Shown here piece after piece: positions 23,624 to 30,915 of a stretch of 52,473 nucleotides of DNA. The notes beneath the pieces were generated by a model. The model worked only from the letters and a program-made list of their open reading frames with translations. It made no database searches and was not told the DNA's origin. Source of the stretch: an uncultured Pygmaiobacter sp. (lineage in GTDB: Bacteria; Bacillota; Clostridia; Oscillospirales; Ruminococcaceae); assembly GCA_944386485.1 (NCBI GenBank), contig CALXBG010000005.1:1-52473 (forward strand), read 5' to 3'. Both the position numbers and the translations under genes were made by a program. The stretch's first letter is position 1, and each line of letters opens with the position of its first letter.

Positions 23624-24470
23624 CCTCCAGCCTCCTTCCGGTCAGGTTCAAAAAGACCTCCTCCAGCGTCGGTTCGGTGGAGTGGATCGCCGCGAGCTGG
23701 TCCCGCTCGAGCCAGCGGCAAAGCTCCGGCGCCGCAGCGGGGCCGTTTTCCAGCCATTGCCGCTGTCCATCCTTTAGGGTGATCAAAAGCCCATTTTGCC
23801 GGTTGTGTTGCCGGCAAAGTGCCTCCGGTGCACCGAGCGCAACGATCCGCCCCTCATGCAGCAGCGCTACCCGGTCGCAGAGCCGCTGCGCCTCAACCAT
23901 GTTGTGGGTGGTCAGCAGAATGGTCATCCCCTTCTCCCGCTCTTCCTCCAGCAACCGCCAGATCCCCCGCGCGGCGGCGGGATCGAGACCGGCGGTCGGC
24001 TCGTCGAGAAAGAGCAGACGCGGGCCGCCGAGCAGCGCCCTTGCCAGCGCAAGCCGGTTTCGCATCCCTTTCGAGAGCCGTGCGGCCGGTGTTTTTCGCG
24101 CCTGCCAGAGCCCGCAGCGGCACAGCAGTTCTTCGCCGCGCGAGCGCTGCGCGCGGGTGAGCGCCGCGTAAAAGGAGAGGTTCTCTTCCGCCGTGAACCG
24201 GTCGTAAAGCCCGAGGTCGTCCATCATCGCGCCGATTTCCCTCCGGGTTTGTGCTGAAAGGCGGCGGGTGTCCTCTCCCCAGAGCGTCGCCGTGCCGCCG
24301 GTCTGGGACAACTGCCCGGTCAGAATCTTGACCAGCGTCGTTTTGCCCGCGCCGGAGGGGCCGAGCAGCCCGAAAATCTCCCCCCGGCCTACCGAAAAGG
24401 AGACCTCCCGCAGCACCGTTTGCCCGGCATAACAATGGCTGACGCTCTCCACGCAGAGAATCCCGCTCAT
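23598..24470 (-). CDS. ABC transporter ATP-binding protein
   Basis: The 290-residue ATPase has Walker A Gly-Pro-Ser-Gly-Ala-Gly-Lys-Thr-Thr, a signature loop that reads Leu-Ser-Lys-Gly-Met (LSGGQ variant), Walker B Leu-Leu-Phe-Leu-Asp-Glu-Pro, and a switch His. The C-terminal 70 residues are the extension typical of CcmA-like exporter ATPases. ATG 24470 overlaps the stop of the DUF3021-like gene by four bases (ATGA). It pairs with the permease downstream to form a half-size exporter dimer, by inference. Confidence 0.92.
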   Translation of the reverse strand: MSGILCVESVSHCYAGQTVLREVSFSVGRGEIFGLLGPSGAGKTTLVKILTGQLSQTGGTATLWGEDTRRLSAQTRREIGAMMDDLGLYDRFTAEENLSFYAALTRAQRSRGEELLCRCGLWQARKTPAARLSKGMRNRLALARALLGGPRLLFLDEPTAGLDPAAARGIWRLLEEEREKGMTILLTTHNMVEAQRLCDRVALLHEGRIVALGAPEALCRQHNRQNGLLITLKDGQRQWLENGPAAAPELCRWLERDQLAAIHSTEPTLEEVFLNLTGRRLEDEQCGAAL

Positions 24471-24940
24471 TGTTCTTCCTCCTGCACCCGCCGCAGCGCC
24501 GCAGCAAGCTGCCGGTTTTCCATCCGCTCTTTCAAGGTCATCACCAGAAGGCTGCCCAAAAAAGAAAGGGCAAAGCAGAGCAGAAACATCGCCCAGGGCT
24601 GCCATTGATCCACCGGAAACCAGTCGAACAACAGGATAAAAGCGGTGATGCTCAACAGTACCGTGCCCAGCATACAGACCGTGCGAAGCCAGATTGCCAT
24701 GCGTCGGATTACCCGATCGGTAAAAAAGAGAAACCGCGCCGCGGCGACGAGGACCGAGAGCGCAAAATACTCAGCCATCACCGCGACGGGGATGCCCTGC
24801 GCGCCGAGGGCAAAAATAGTTGAGTAGCCCTTTGCCGACTCTCCAAAGATAAGGCAAAAAAGATTCAAAACCAGCACCACAAACCCAAAGATGGTCAATA
24901 CCTGTGCCAAAAAATCAAAGATGTTCTTTCGCCGCTCCAT
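24467..24940 (-). CDS. DUF3021-like four-helix membrane protein
   Basis: The 157-residue protein has four predicted transmembrane helices and charged ends. Size, topology and position directly after a LytTR-domain regulator match the DUF3021 family, in which the membrane protein is thought to control the regulator; this assignment is partly by context. Its ATG shares one base with the regulator's TGA, and its stop overlaps the ATPase start, so all four genes are coupled. No enzyme motif is visible. Confidence 0.7.
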   Translation of the reverse strand: MERRKNIFDFLAQVLTIFGFVVLVLNLFCLIFGESAKGYSTIFALGAQGIPVAVMAEYFALSVLVAAARFLFFTDRVIRRMAIWLRTVCMLGTVLLSITAFILLFDWFPVDQWQPWAMFLLCFALSFLGSLLVMTLKERMENRQLAAALRRVQEEEQ

Positions 24941-25380
24941 CAGGTCACCCCCAGTCGTTTTTTCAGCTCATCGGCATACAGCCGTGAGGCAATGATCTGT
25001 TCCCCGTTTGTCATCGTCACCCGCAGCTTGCGGTCTATCTCCGCCCGCAGGCTGCGGATCTTCTTCAGGTGGATCAGGCAGGACTTGCTCACCCGGCAAA
25101 ATCCCGCTTCCTCCAGCCGCTGTTCCAGCTCATACAGACGCAGTTCAGATTCATAGACGGCGTCGGCGGTGTAGAGAAAGCTGCGCCGGTCCACACTCTC
25201 GATATAAACGACCGCGTCGAGATCAATCAGGTGGATCTCACCGTCCCGTTTGCCGGTGATCTGGTTGTTCATCATCCGCAGCGCGGCAAGCAGCCGCTCG
25301 GTCTCGGCCGTCAACTGCCCGCAGCGGACCAGAATCTCGGTCTCATGCAACTGCGGGTCGATTTGAATCTCAATCTTCAC
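24940..25380 (-). CDS. LytTR DNA-binding domain regulator
   Basis: A 146-residue regulator made almost entirely of a LytTR domain, with a short N-terminal segment and no response-regulator receiver. Typical LytTR features are seen: Ile-Tyr/Val-Tyr-Ile-Glu-Ser strand, then Phe-Cys-Arg-Val-Ser-Lys-Ser-Cys-Leu-Ile-His-Leu, then Ile-Ala-Ser-Arg near the end. GTG 25380 is preferred because AAAGGGGG precedes it; longer in-frame starts cover a non-conserved region. It likely autoregulates the ABC operon, with the DUF3021-like protein as membrane partner. Confidence 0.85.
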   Translation of the reverse strand: MKIEIQIDPQLHETEILVRCGQLTAETERLLAALRMMNNQITGKRDGEIHLIDLDAVVYIESVDRRSFLYTADAVYESELRLYELEQRLEEAGFCRVSKSCLIHLKKIRSLRAEIDRKLRVTMTNGEQIIASRLYADELKKRLGVT

Positions 25381-25405
25381 ACCGTCGGCCCCCTTTCTGT
25401 TTTCT

Positions 25406-25433
25406 ATCTTATCCTCTGTGCGGCGGATTGCAA
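25406..25433 (-). promoter_or_regulatory. Possible promoter of the LytTR/ABC operon
   Basis: On the minus strand: TTGCAA (25433-25428), a 16-base spacer, TAAGAT (25411-25406). It is moderately close to consensus and sits 26 bases before the GTG start. Confidence 0.5.
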
Positions 25434-25483
25434 CCCCACAGCGCGCAAGCTGCCGTTTTGACTGTCCAACCTGCCAAAAGAAG

Positions 25484-25505
25484 CCCCGGACCGATGGGTC
25501 CGGGG
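25484..25505 (-). terminator. Terminator after ferredoxin gene
   Basis: A perfect 9-bp GC-rich stem (25484-25492 with 25497-25505) with a GATG loop, followed on the minus strand by a CTTCTTTT stretch. Confidence 0.75.
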
Positions 25506-25543
25506 TCTCTCTTTCACTCTTTATCACGCCTTACCATGCATTA

Positions 25544-25729
25544 TCACGCAATCTCAATCGCATTGACCGGGCAGCCGGCCTGCGCGTCGAGCGCCGCACC
25601 GGCAACCTCTGCCGAAAGCTCGCCCTCTACCGCGCGGGCGATCCCCTCATCGGTCATCTCAAACACCTGCGGACAGGTCGATACGCACAGCCCACAGCCG
25701 ATGCAGCTTTCATTTACCCTTGCTTTCAC
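25544..25729 (-). CDS. 4Fe-4S ferredoxin
   Basis: A 61-residue electron carrier with Cys9-x2-Cys12-x2-Cys15 and Cys53-Pro near the end, enough for one 4Fe-4S cluster. Cys19 follows the first motif and is not needed for that cluster. This is the single-cluster ferredoxin type found in Thermotoga and many clostridia, not the 2x4Fe-4S type. A GTG start at 25729 has GGGG at suitable spacing; a longer frame from 25765 would add a charged tail. It lies 84 bases downstream of the dehydrogenase gene on the same strand and may be co-transcribed. Confidence 0.9.
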   Translation of the reverse strand: MKARVNESCIGCGLCVSTCPQVFEMTDEGIARAVEGELSAEVAGAALDAQAGCPVNAIEIA

Positions 25730-25813
25730 GGCGGTTTCCCCTTTCTTTTTGTTCCGCGGCAACACCGCGTTCTCCTCTAGTATGAGCTGAAAGTCCGCCG
25801 TTCATTCGGGGGG

Positions 25814-26764
25814 TCAGACAATCCGGTTAATCGGGTTGCCGGCACAGAAAGCGCGAATATTCTCAGCCACCATCGACACCAGTCGGCGACGGGTCTCCAG
25901 CCCGCGCCAGCCCATGTGGGGGGTGAGCACGACATTGTCCAGCGTATAAAGCGGGTTATCCGCCGCCGGCGGCTCGGTTTCCTGCACATCCAGCCCTGCG
26001 CCGGCGATCTGCCCGTTTTGCAGCGCCGCGATCAGCGCTGCCTCATCAACCAGCGCGCCGCGGGCCGTATTGATCAGAAAGGCAGACGGCTTCATTCGCG
26101 CCAGCTGCTGTGCGCCGATCATGTGCCGGGTCTGTGTGGTGAGCGGGCAATGCAGCGAGACAAAATCACTCTCCGCCAGCAGTTCGTCGAGCGGTACGTA
26201 GTGGATCCCCTCCTCGTCCGGGCGGGGATGGTGTGCGGCGGCGAGAATCTTCATCTCCATTGCCTGCGCGATCCGGATGACCGCCCGGCCGATATTGCCC
26301 GCCCCGACAACCCCCAGCGTCTTGCCGTTGAGCTCGACATGGTCCACCTTGAGATGGTCGGTAAAGTTGCTGTGATCCCCTGCGGCGAGCATCCGCTGCT
26401 GGACCGTCATCGAGGAGGCGAGGTTCAGCATCAGCAGCAGCACCGTCTGGGCAACCCGCTGGGTGCTGTAGGCCGGTACATTGCAGACCGCAATCCCCTT
26501 TTCCCGCGCCGCATCAAGGTCGATGTTGTTGTAGCCGGTACCCGCCTCGCAGATCAGCTTGACCGAGTCGGGCATCGCACGGATCAGCTCCCCCGGCACC
26601 GGAATCTCCTTGGTGACCACAACGGTGTGGCCGGCGATCCGCTCGAGCATCTTTTCGGGCGACGTTTCATCATAGACGGTTACCTGTGAGGCAATCTTTT
26701 CAAACCCGGCTTTTCCGTCATAATTGACCCGTGCTGCATTGAGCACCACCGTATTGTCCTGCAT
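25814..26764 (-). CDS. D-2-hydroxyacid dehydrogenase
   Basis: The 316-residue NAD-dependent enzyme has Gly-Ala-Gly-Asn-Ile-Gly (155-160) in the nucleotide domain and the family's catalytic residues: Arg235 in Ala-Arg-Gly, Glu264 in Glu-Thr-Glu-Pro-Pro, and His283 in Pro-His-Met-Gly-Trp. It belongs to the group with glycerate/hydroxypyruvate and lactate dehydrogenases; the substrate cannot be fixed from sequence. ATG 26764 has GGGAGA upstream. A promoter with consensus spacing precedes it and is divergent from the regulator/HydE operon. Confidence 0.92.
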   Translation of the reverse strand: MQDNTVVLNAARVNYDGKAGFEKIASQVTVYDETSPEKMLERIAGHTVVVTKEIPVPGELIRAMPDSVKLICEAGTGYNNIDLDAAREKGIAVCNVPAYSTQRVAQTVLLLMLNLASSMTVQQRMLAAGDHSNFTDHLKVDHVELNGKTLGVVGAGNIGRAVIRIAQAMEMKILAAAHHPRPDEEGIHYVPLDELLAESDFVSLHCPLTTQTRHMIGAQQLARMKPSAFLINTARGALVDEAALIAALQNGQIAGAGLDVQETEPPAADNPLYTLDNVVLTPHMGWRGLETRRRLVSMVAENIRAFCAGNPINRIV

Positions 26765-26803
26765 AGTTTTATCTCCCTTCGCCTTTTTGTTTTTCCTCCC
26801 CTG

Positions 26804-26832
26804 AGTGTAGCACAGCAACCTGCACGGCGCAA
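26804..26832 (-). promoter_or_regulatory. Promoter of 2-hydroxyacid dehydrogenase gene
   Basis: On the minus strand: TTGCGC (26832-26827), a 17-base spacer, TACACT (26809-26804), 40 bases before the ATG. Confidence 0.65.
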
Positions 26833-26842
26833 CTGCGGCCCC

Positions 26843-26871
26843 TTGATTCTTTTTCCAGAATTCGCTATAAT
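26843..26871 (+). promoter_or_regulatory. Promoter of TM1266-ABC-HydE operon
   Basis: TTGATT (26843-26848), a 17-base spacer and TATAAT (26866-26871). The first coding start is about 270 bases downstream, leaving a long leader. Confidence 0.8.
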
Positions 26872-26877
26872 AAACCC

Positions 26878-27104
26878 GTGCTCCAACCACAAAGGATTGC
26901 CCGGCCTTCCGGGTTCCTGCGGGAAGGAGAAAACCATTCAGCATCCGTCCTGACACACATCGGGTTCGCCCGGGTGGGAAGGCAGTTCTGAGAAAATCCT
27001 GAAATATCTCGGCCCGCGCGCTGCGCCGGCCGGCTTGGTTCTGCGATTTTCCGCGCCTTCCGGACAGGGGAAAGCCGTTTCCCTTCAGGAAGGCGCTTTT
27101 TGTT
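26878..27104 (+). promoter_or_regulatory. Long structured 5' leader ending in a terminator, possible riboswitch
   Basis: Between the promoter and the first gene there is no convincing reading frame. The leader is GC-rich with several possible helices, for example 26906-26911 with 26922-26927. It ends in a strong terminator (27053-27104). GGAAGGC at 26977-26983 is complementary to 27055-27061, the 5' arm of that terminator, so an alternative fold could act as antiterminator. I tried to match TPP, cobalamin, SAM, FMN, glycine, Moco and T-box consensus elements and found none. The ligand, if any, is unknown. Confidence 0.5.
27053..27104 (+). terminator. Terminator inside the leader of the TM1266-ABC-HydE operon
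   Basis: A 9-bp outer stem (27053-27061 with 27088-27096) encloses an inner hairpin (27068-27073 with 27078-27083) and is followed by TTTTTGTT. It sits about 40 bases before the first coding start, where a constitutive terminator would silence the operon. Confidence 0.85.
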
Positions 27105-27144
27105 GCGCGGGCGAAGGCTGAAAAAGGAAAGGGGGAACCGCAGT

Positions 27145-27411
27145 TTGGAGACAAGACTTTCGGTTATCAGCATCCTCGTCTCGGACCGTTCGTCCGCCGC
27201 GCGGGTCAATGACCTGCTGCATGAGTTCGGCGGTTATATCGTCGGTCGGATGGGGCTGCCCTATCGCGAGCGGGGCGTCTCGGTCATCTGCGTGGTGATC
27301 GACGCGCCCGGTGAGGTGACCAGCGCCCTGTCCGGCAAGCTGGGCATGCTGCCCGGAGTAACCGCAAAGACGATGACCTCCAAGGCCCCGGCGCCCCCGC
27401 GTGAGGACTGA
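27145..27411 (+). CDS. TM1266-family putative iron-only hydrogenase system regulator
   Basis: The 88-residue protein has the ferredoxin-like/ACT-like fold sequence of the TM1266 family: an N-terminal Ile-Ser-Ile-Leu-Val strand, then Val-Asn-Asp-Leu-Leu-His-Glu-Phe-Gly, Arg-Met-Gly-Leu-Pro-Tyr-Arg, and Ala-Leu-Ser-Gly-Lys-Leu-Gly-Met-Leu-Pro-Gly-Val. The family is named for its neighbourhood with FeFe-hydrogenase maturation genes; its activity is not proven. The start is TTG 27145 with AAAGGGGG upstream. It heads an operon with an ABC importer and HydE. Confidence 0.85.
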   Translation: METRLSVISILVSDRSSAARVNDLLHEFGGYIVGRMGLPYRERGVSVICVVIDAPGEVTSALSGKLGMLPGVTAKTMTSKAPAPPRED

Positions 27412-27444
27412 CCGTGTATGGTCAAAGAAAAGGAGAAATGGAAA

Positions 27445-28488
27445 ATGAAAAAACTGATCGCCCTTGTGCTTTCGCTGGCGCTCGCCGCCTCCGCCCTTGT
27501 TGGCTGCGGCGGTTCTGACAGCTCCTCCGGCGCCTCTTCCGCCGCGCCGGACAGCTCCTCCGCCGCAGCTCCCTCTTCCTCGACTGCCGTCGAGCCGGCC
27601 GATATCCGGATCGCCGGTCTCAAGGGCCCGACCTCGATGGGTATGGTCAAGCTGATGGAGGACGCCGAGAACGGCGAGGCCGCGAACAACTACACCTTCA
27701 CCATCGCCGGTTCGGCCGACGAGGTCACCCCCAAGCTGATCCAGGGCGAGTATGACATCGCCGCAGTACCCGCGAACCTGGCCTCGGTGCTCTACAACAA
27801 CACCGAGGGCGCGGTAAAGCTGCTGGCAATCAATACCCTCGGCGTCATCTACATCGTTGAAAAGGGTGACAGCGTGCAGTCTCTGGCCGATCTTGCCGGC
27901 AAGACCATCTATGCCACCGGCAAGGGTTCGACCCCGGAGTACGCCTTCAACTACATTCTGAGCGAGAACGGCCTTGACCCCGCCACCGACGTCACCGTCG
28001 AGTGGAAGACCGAACCCACCGAGGTCGTGCAGATGCTCGCCCAGTCGGAGAGCGCCGTCGCAATGCTGCCCCAGCCCTATGTCACCGTCGCCCAGACCCA
28101 GGTTGAGGGGCTGCGGGTCGCGGTCGATCTGAACCAGGCCTGGAGCGATCTGGACAACGGCAGCCTCTTTTTGACCGGTGTGCTGGTCGTCCGTTCCGAG
28201 TTTGCCGAACAGTATCCCGAGCAGCTGGCCGCCTTCCTTGAGGAGTATCAGGCGTCTACCGAGTGGGTCAATGCGAATGTCGCCGACGCGGCGCAGCTGG
28301 TCGAGAAGTTCGACATCGTCGCCGCCGCTGTTGCCGAGAAAGCAATCCCCTACTGCAATATCACCTATATTGCAGGCGATGAAATGAAGACCGCGATGGA
28401 CGGCTATCTGAAGGTACTATATGATCAGGAGCCCAAGTCGGTTGGCGGCACGCTGCCGGGCGACGACTTCTACTGCAATGCCGGCTAA
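27445..28488 (+). CDS. ABC transporter substrate-binding lipoprotein, NitT/TauT/ThiY type
   Basis: The 347-residue protein has a signal peptide with lipobox Leu-Val-Gly-Cys (Cys about residue 21), a Ser/Ala-rich linker (residues 25-48), and a type II periplasmic-binding fold. The fold resembles the SsuA/TauA/ThiY group, whose members bind sulfonates, taurine, nitrate or thiamine precursors; the ligand here is unknown. ATG 27445 is chosen because AAAGGAG is upstream and the signal peptide begins there. The 3' end overlaps the permease start by 11 bases. Confidence 0.9.
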   Translation: MKKLIALVLSLALAASALVGCGGSDSSSGASSAAPDSSSAAAPSSSTAVEPADIRIAGLKGPTSMGMVKLMEDAENGEAANNYTFTIAGSADEVTPKLIQGEYDIAAVPANLASVLYNNTEGAVKLLAINTLGVIYIVEKGDSVQSLADLAGKTIYATGKGSTPEYAFNYILSENGLDPATDVTVEWKTEPTEVVQMLAQSESAVAMLPQPYVTVAQTQVEGLRVAVDLNQAWSDLDNGSLFLTGVLVVRSEFAEQYPEQLAAFLEEYQASTEWVNANVADAAQLVEKFDIVAAAVAEKAIPYCNITYIAGDEMKTAMDGYLKVLYDQEPKSVGGTLPGDDFYCNAG

Positions 28489-29230
28489 GTCGCGCTGGGA
28501 AAAGGTTGTGGCCGTTGTGCTGGCGCTGCTGCTCTGGCAGCTGGGCGCAATGGCGCTCAACAGCCCGATTCTGCTGGTCAGCCCGCTGCGGGTTCTTGTG
28601 CGGCTGAGCGAGCTGGTGCGCCAAAGCAGCTTTTACGCCGCGATCGGCTTTTCGCTGGCCCGGATCGTCACGGGGTTCCTGTTTGGGCTGATCGGCGGCA
28701 GCCTGCTTGCCGCCGCCGCGAGCCGCTGGCACCCGGTAGAAGTGCTGCTGTGGCCTTATATCACCGTTATCAAGACCACCCCGGTGGCTTCCTTTATCAT
28801 CCTCTGCCTGATCTGGCTGGACTCCTCTAACCTGTCGGTCTTTATCGCCTTTCTGATGGTGCTGCCGATCGTCTACGCAAATGTGCTGGAGGGGATCCGG
28901 CAGACCGACCAAAAGCTGCTTGAGATGGCTCGGCTGTTTCGGGTAGGGTTTGGCCGACGGCTGCGGTATATTTATCTGCCCCAGCTGCGTCCCTATCTGA
29001 CCACCGCCTGCAGCATTGCGCTGGGGCTGTCCTGGAAGGCAGGCATCGCAGCCGAGGTCATCGGCATCCCTGACGGCTCGATCGGCGAGATGCTCTACGA
29101 AGCCAAGGTCTACCTGAGCTCGCCCGACCTTTTCGCCTGGACGGTGGTCATCATCGCGGTGAGCATTTTGTTTGAAAAGCTGTTCCTATTGCTGTTGAAA
29201 GCCGGTTACAGCCGGCTGGAGCAGGGCTGA
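28478..29230 (+). CDS. ABC transporter permease, NitT/TauT type
   Basis: The 250-residue permease has about six helices. The conserved cytoplasmic loop in the C-terminal half, Glu-Gly-Ile-Arg-Gln-Thr-Asp-Gln-Lys-Leu-Leu-Glu-Met-Ala and Tyr-Ile-Tyr-Leu-Pro-Gln-Leu, is the EAA-type motif that contacts the ATPase in importers such as SsuC/TauC. ATG 28478 lies inside the end of the binding-protein gene. With its neighbours it forms a complete importer (binding protein, permease, ATPase). Confidence 0.92.
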   Translation: MPAKSRWEKVVAVVLALLLWQLGAMALNSPILLVSPLRVLVRLSELVRQSSFYAAIGFSLARIVTGFLFGLIGGSLLAAAASRWHPVEVLLWPYITVIKTTPVASFIILCLIWLDSSNLSVFIAFLMVLPIVYANVLEGIRQTDQKLLEMARLFRVGFGRRLRYIYLPQLRPYLTTACSIALGLSWKAGIAAEVIGIPDGSIGEMLYEAKVYLSSPDLFAWTVVIIAVSILFEKLFLLLLKAGYSRLEQG

Positions 29231-29249
29231 CCCGGAAGGAGGATTTGCG

Positions 29250-29846
29250 ATGGAAGAACTCCTTGTACGGGGACTCTGCAAACGATTTGAGGACAAGGTG
29301 GTGCTGCAGGATTTCACCGCCCGGTTTCCCGCCGGCGAGACTACCTGTATCATGGGCCGCTCGGGCTGCGGAAAAACTACGCTGCTGAACATCCTGATGG
29401 GTTTTCTCGCCCCGGATGCGGGCGAGGTACGGGGACGCCCCGCCCGCCTTTCGGCGGTATTTCAGGAGGACCGTCTGCTCGAGGGATTCTCCGCGCGGGC
29501 CAACATCGCCTTTGTCAGCCCACAGCTGCCGGCAGAGCAGATTGACCGACACCTTGCCGCAGTAGGTCTGGCACAGGATGCCGGCCAGCCGGTGCGGGAG
29601 CTGTCGGGCGGGATGCGCCGGCGGGTCGCAATCGTGCGGGCGGTGCTCGCGGGCGGCGATCTGTTGCTGCTCGACGAGCCTTTCAAGGGGCTGGACGAGA
29701 CTACCCGCGCGTCGGTGGCGTCCTATCTGCGGGCCGAGACGCCCGGTCGGACGGTCGTCATGGTCACCCATGACCCTGACGAGGTCGCGCTGATGGGCGG
29801 ACAGCTGCTTGAGATGGAACCGACGGGTGCGGGCGATACGACCTGA
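29250..29846 (+). CDS. ABC transporter ATP-binding protein, NitT/TauT type
   Basis: At 198 residues it is shorter than usual SsuB/TauB proteins (about 240), lacking a C-terminal extension. The core is complete: Walker A Gly-Arg-Ser-Gly-Cys-Gly-Lys-Thr-Thr, Q-loop, signature Leu-Ser-Gly-Gly-Met, Walker B Leu-Leu-Leu-Leu-Asp-Glu-Pro, and the switch His in Val-Thr-His-Asp. GGAAGGAGG is the ribosome site. It powers the importer encoded just upstream. Confidence 0.92.
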   Translation: MEELLVRGLCKRFEDKVVLQDFTARFPAGETTCIMGRSGCGKTTLLNILMGFLAPDAGEVRGRPARLSAVFQEDRLLEGFSARANIAFVSPQLPAEQIDRHLAAVGLAQDAGQPVRELSGGMRRRVAIVRAVLAGGDLLLLDEPFKGLDETTRASVASYLRAETPGRTVVMVTHDPDEVALMGGQLLEMEPTGAGDTT

Positions 29847-29874
29847 CACCGGTTGTTGGAAAGGCAGGTATGTT

Positions 29875-30855
29875 ATGAACTACGAGACAAAGCAAGAGGT
29901 CCTCGCAGCGCTTTCGATGCCGTGGGCGGCGTTTTCTACCGACGTGCTGCCCGCCGCAAAGGAGGTGCACCGGGCGCAGAACGGCGACCGCCTGACCGTC
30001 ACCGCGATGCTGGGTTACAGCAATGTCTGCAAAAATCAATGTCTCTACTGCGGCATGCGGGCGGCCAACAATGCGGTACCCCGCTACCGGATCGAGCCCG
30101 ATGAGGTGCTCGCCTCGGTCCGCGCGGCGCGGGAGGCCGGATTTACCCGGCTGTTTCTGATCTCGGGCGAGGATCCCAAATACGATTTTGAAAAGCTGCT
30201 GCGGATGGTCGAGGGGGCGAAAAAGCTCGGCATCGCCCATATCAGCCTCGCCTGCGGCGAGTTCGAGCGCAGCCAGTACGAGGAGCTGCGCGCGGCCGGC
30301 GCCGACGAGTATGTAATCAAGTTTGAGATGTCGCATAAGGACACCTTCGACCGGCTGAACCCCTCCACCAACTTTGAAAAGCGGATGGCGGCAATCAGCC
30401 ATGTCAAGGAATCCGGCATGGAACTGGCCTCGGGCAACATTGTGGATTATCCCGGTCAGACGCTGGACGAGCTGGCCGATGACATCCTGCTGATGCGAAA
30501 GCTTGAAATCAGCTGGGCGCCGATCGTTCCCTATCTGCCCGCACAGAACACCCCGCTCGCCGCCGAGGGCGGCCCGGGTCGGCAGGAGATGATCCTGCGG
30601 GAGATCGCCCTCACCCGGCTGATGCTGCCGCAGGTCAACATCACCGGCGGTCAGCCGGGCAAGAACCTCGCCGATGGTTTTTCCAGCGTCGACGGGACCC
30701 AAGCGGCGCTCGCAGCCGGTGCAAACCTGCTCTTTGCCGATCTGCTGCCCGCGGCGCGGGCACAGGCTTTCCGGGTGGTGGATAACCGCACCCTGCTCGG
30801 GCTGGATCACATCCATCGAATGGCTGAGATGAGCGGCATGTCTCTTTGCCTGTAA
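29875..30855 (+). CDS. hydE: HydE-type radical SAM maturase
   Basis: The 326-residue enzyme has the radical SAM motif Cys52-Lys-Asn-Gln-Cys56-Leu-Tyr-Cys59-Gly, followed by Met-Arg-x-x-Asn-Asn and Arg-Tyr-Arg, as in HydE. HydE helps make the dithiomethylamine ligand of the FeFe-hydrogenase H-cluster. The family is close to biotin synthase and PylB, so a different substrate is possible. HydF, HydG and a hydrogenase are not in this window. It is the last gene behind an ABC importer, with a terminator directly after it. Confidence 0.85.
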   Translation: MNYETKQEVLAALSMPWAAFSTDVLPAAKEVHRAQNGDRLTVTAMLGYSNVCKNQCLYCGMRAANNAVPRYRIEPDEVLASVRAAREAGFTRLFLISGEDPKYDFEKLLRMVEGAKKLGIAHISLACGEFERSQYEELRAAGADEYVIKFEMSHKDTFDRLNPSTNFEKRMAAISHVKESGMELASGNIVDYPGQTLDELADDILLMRKLEISWAPIVPYLPAQNTPLAAEGGPGRQEMILREIALTRLMLPQVNITGGQPGKNLADGFSSVDGTQAALAAGANLLFADLLPAARAQAFRVVDNRTLLGLDHIHRMAEMSGMSLCL

Positions 30856-30861
30856 ACGAAT

Positions 30862-30898
30862 AAAAAAGGACCCGATGCAGCCGCATCGGGTCCTTTTT
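30862..30898. terminator. Bidirectional terminator after hydE
   Basis: A 16-bp perfect stem (30863-30878 with 30883-30898) with a 4-base loop and A/T ends, between convergent genes. Confidence 0.95.
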
Positions 30899-30915
30899 CT
30901 GTGTTGCCGAAGCCC

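Noticed and set aside
26985-27010. CTGAGA followed by a short hairpin in the TM1266 operon leader looked like part of a TPP riboswitch.
   Set aside because: The other TPP-conserved blocks are missing, so the match is too short to keep.
27120-27143. GGGGGAACCGCAG just before the TM1266-family start resembles a T-box core sequence.
   Set aside because: In T-box leaders this core precedes the terminator and pairs with it. Here it follows the terminator and overlaps the ribosome site, and no stem I or specifier is seen.
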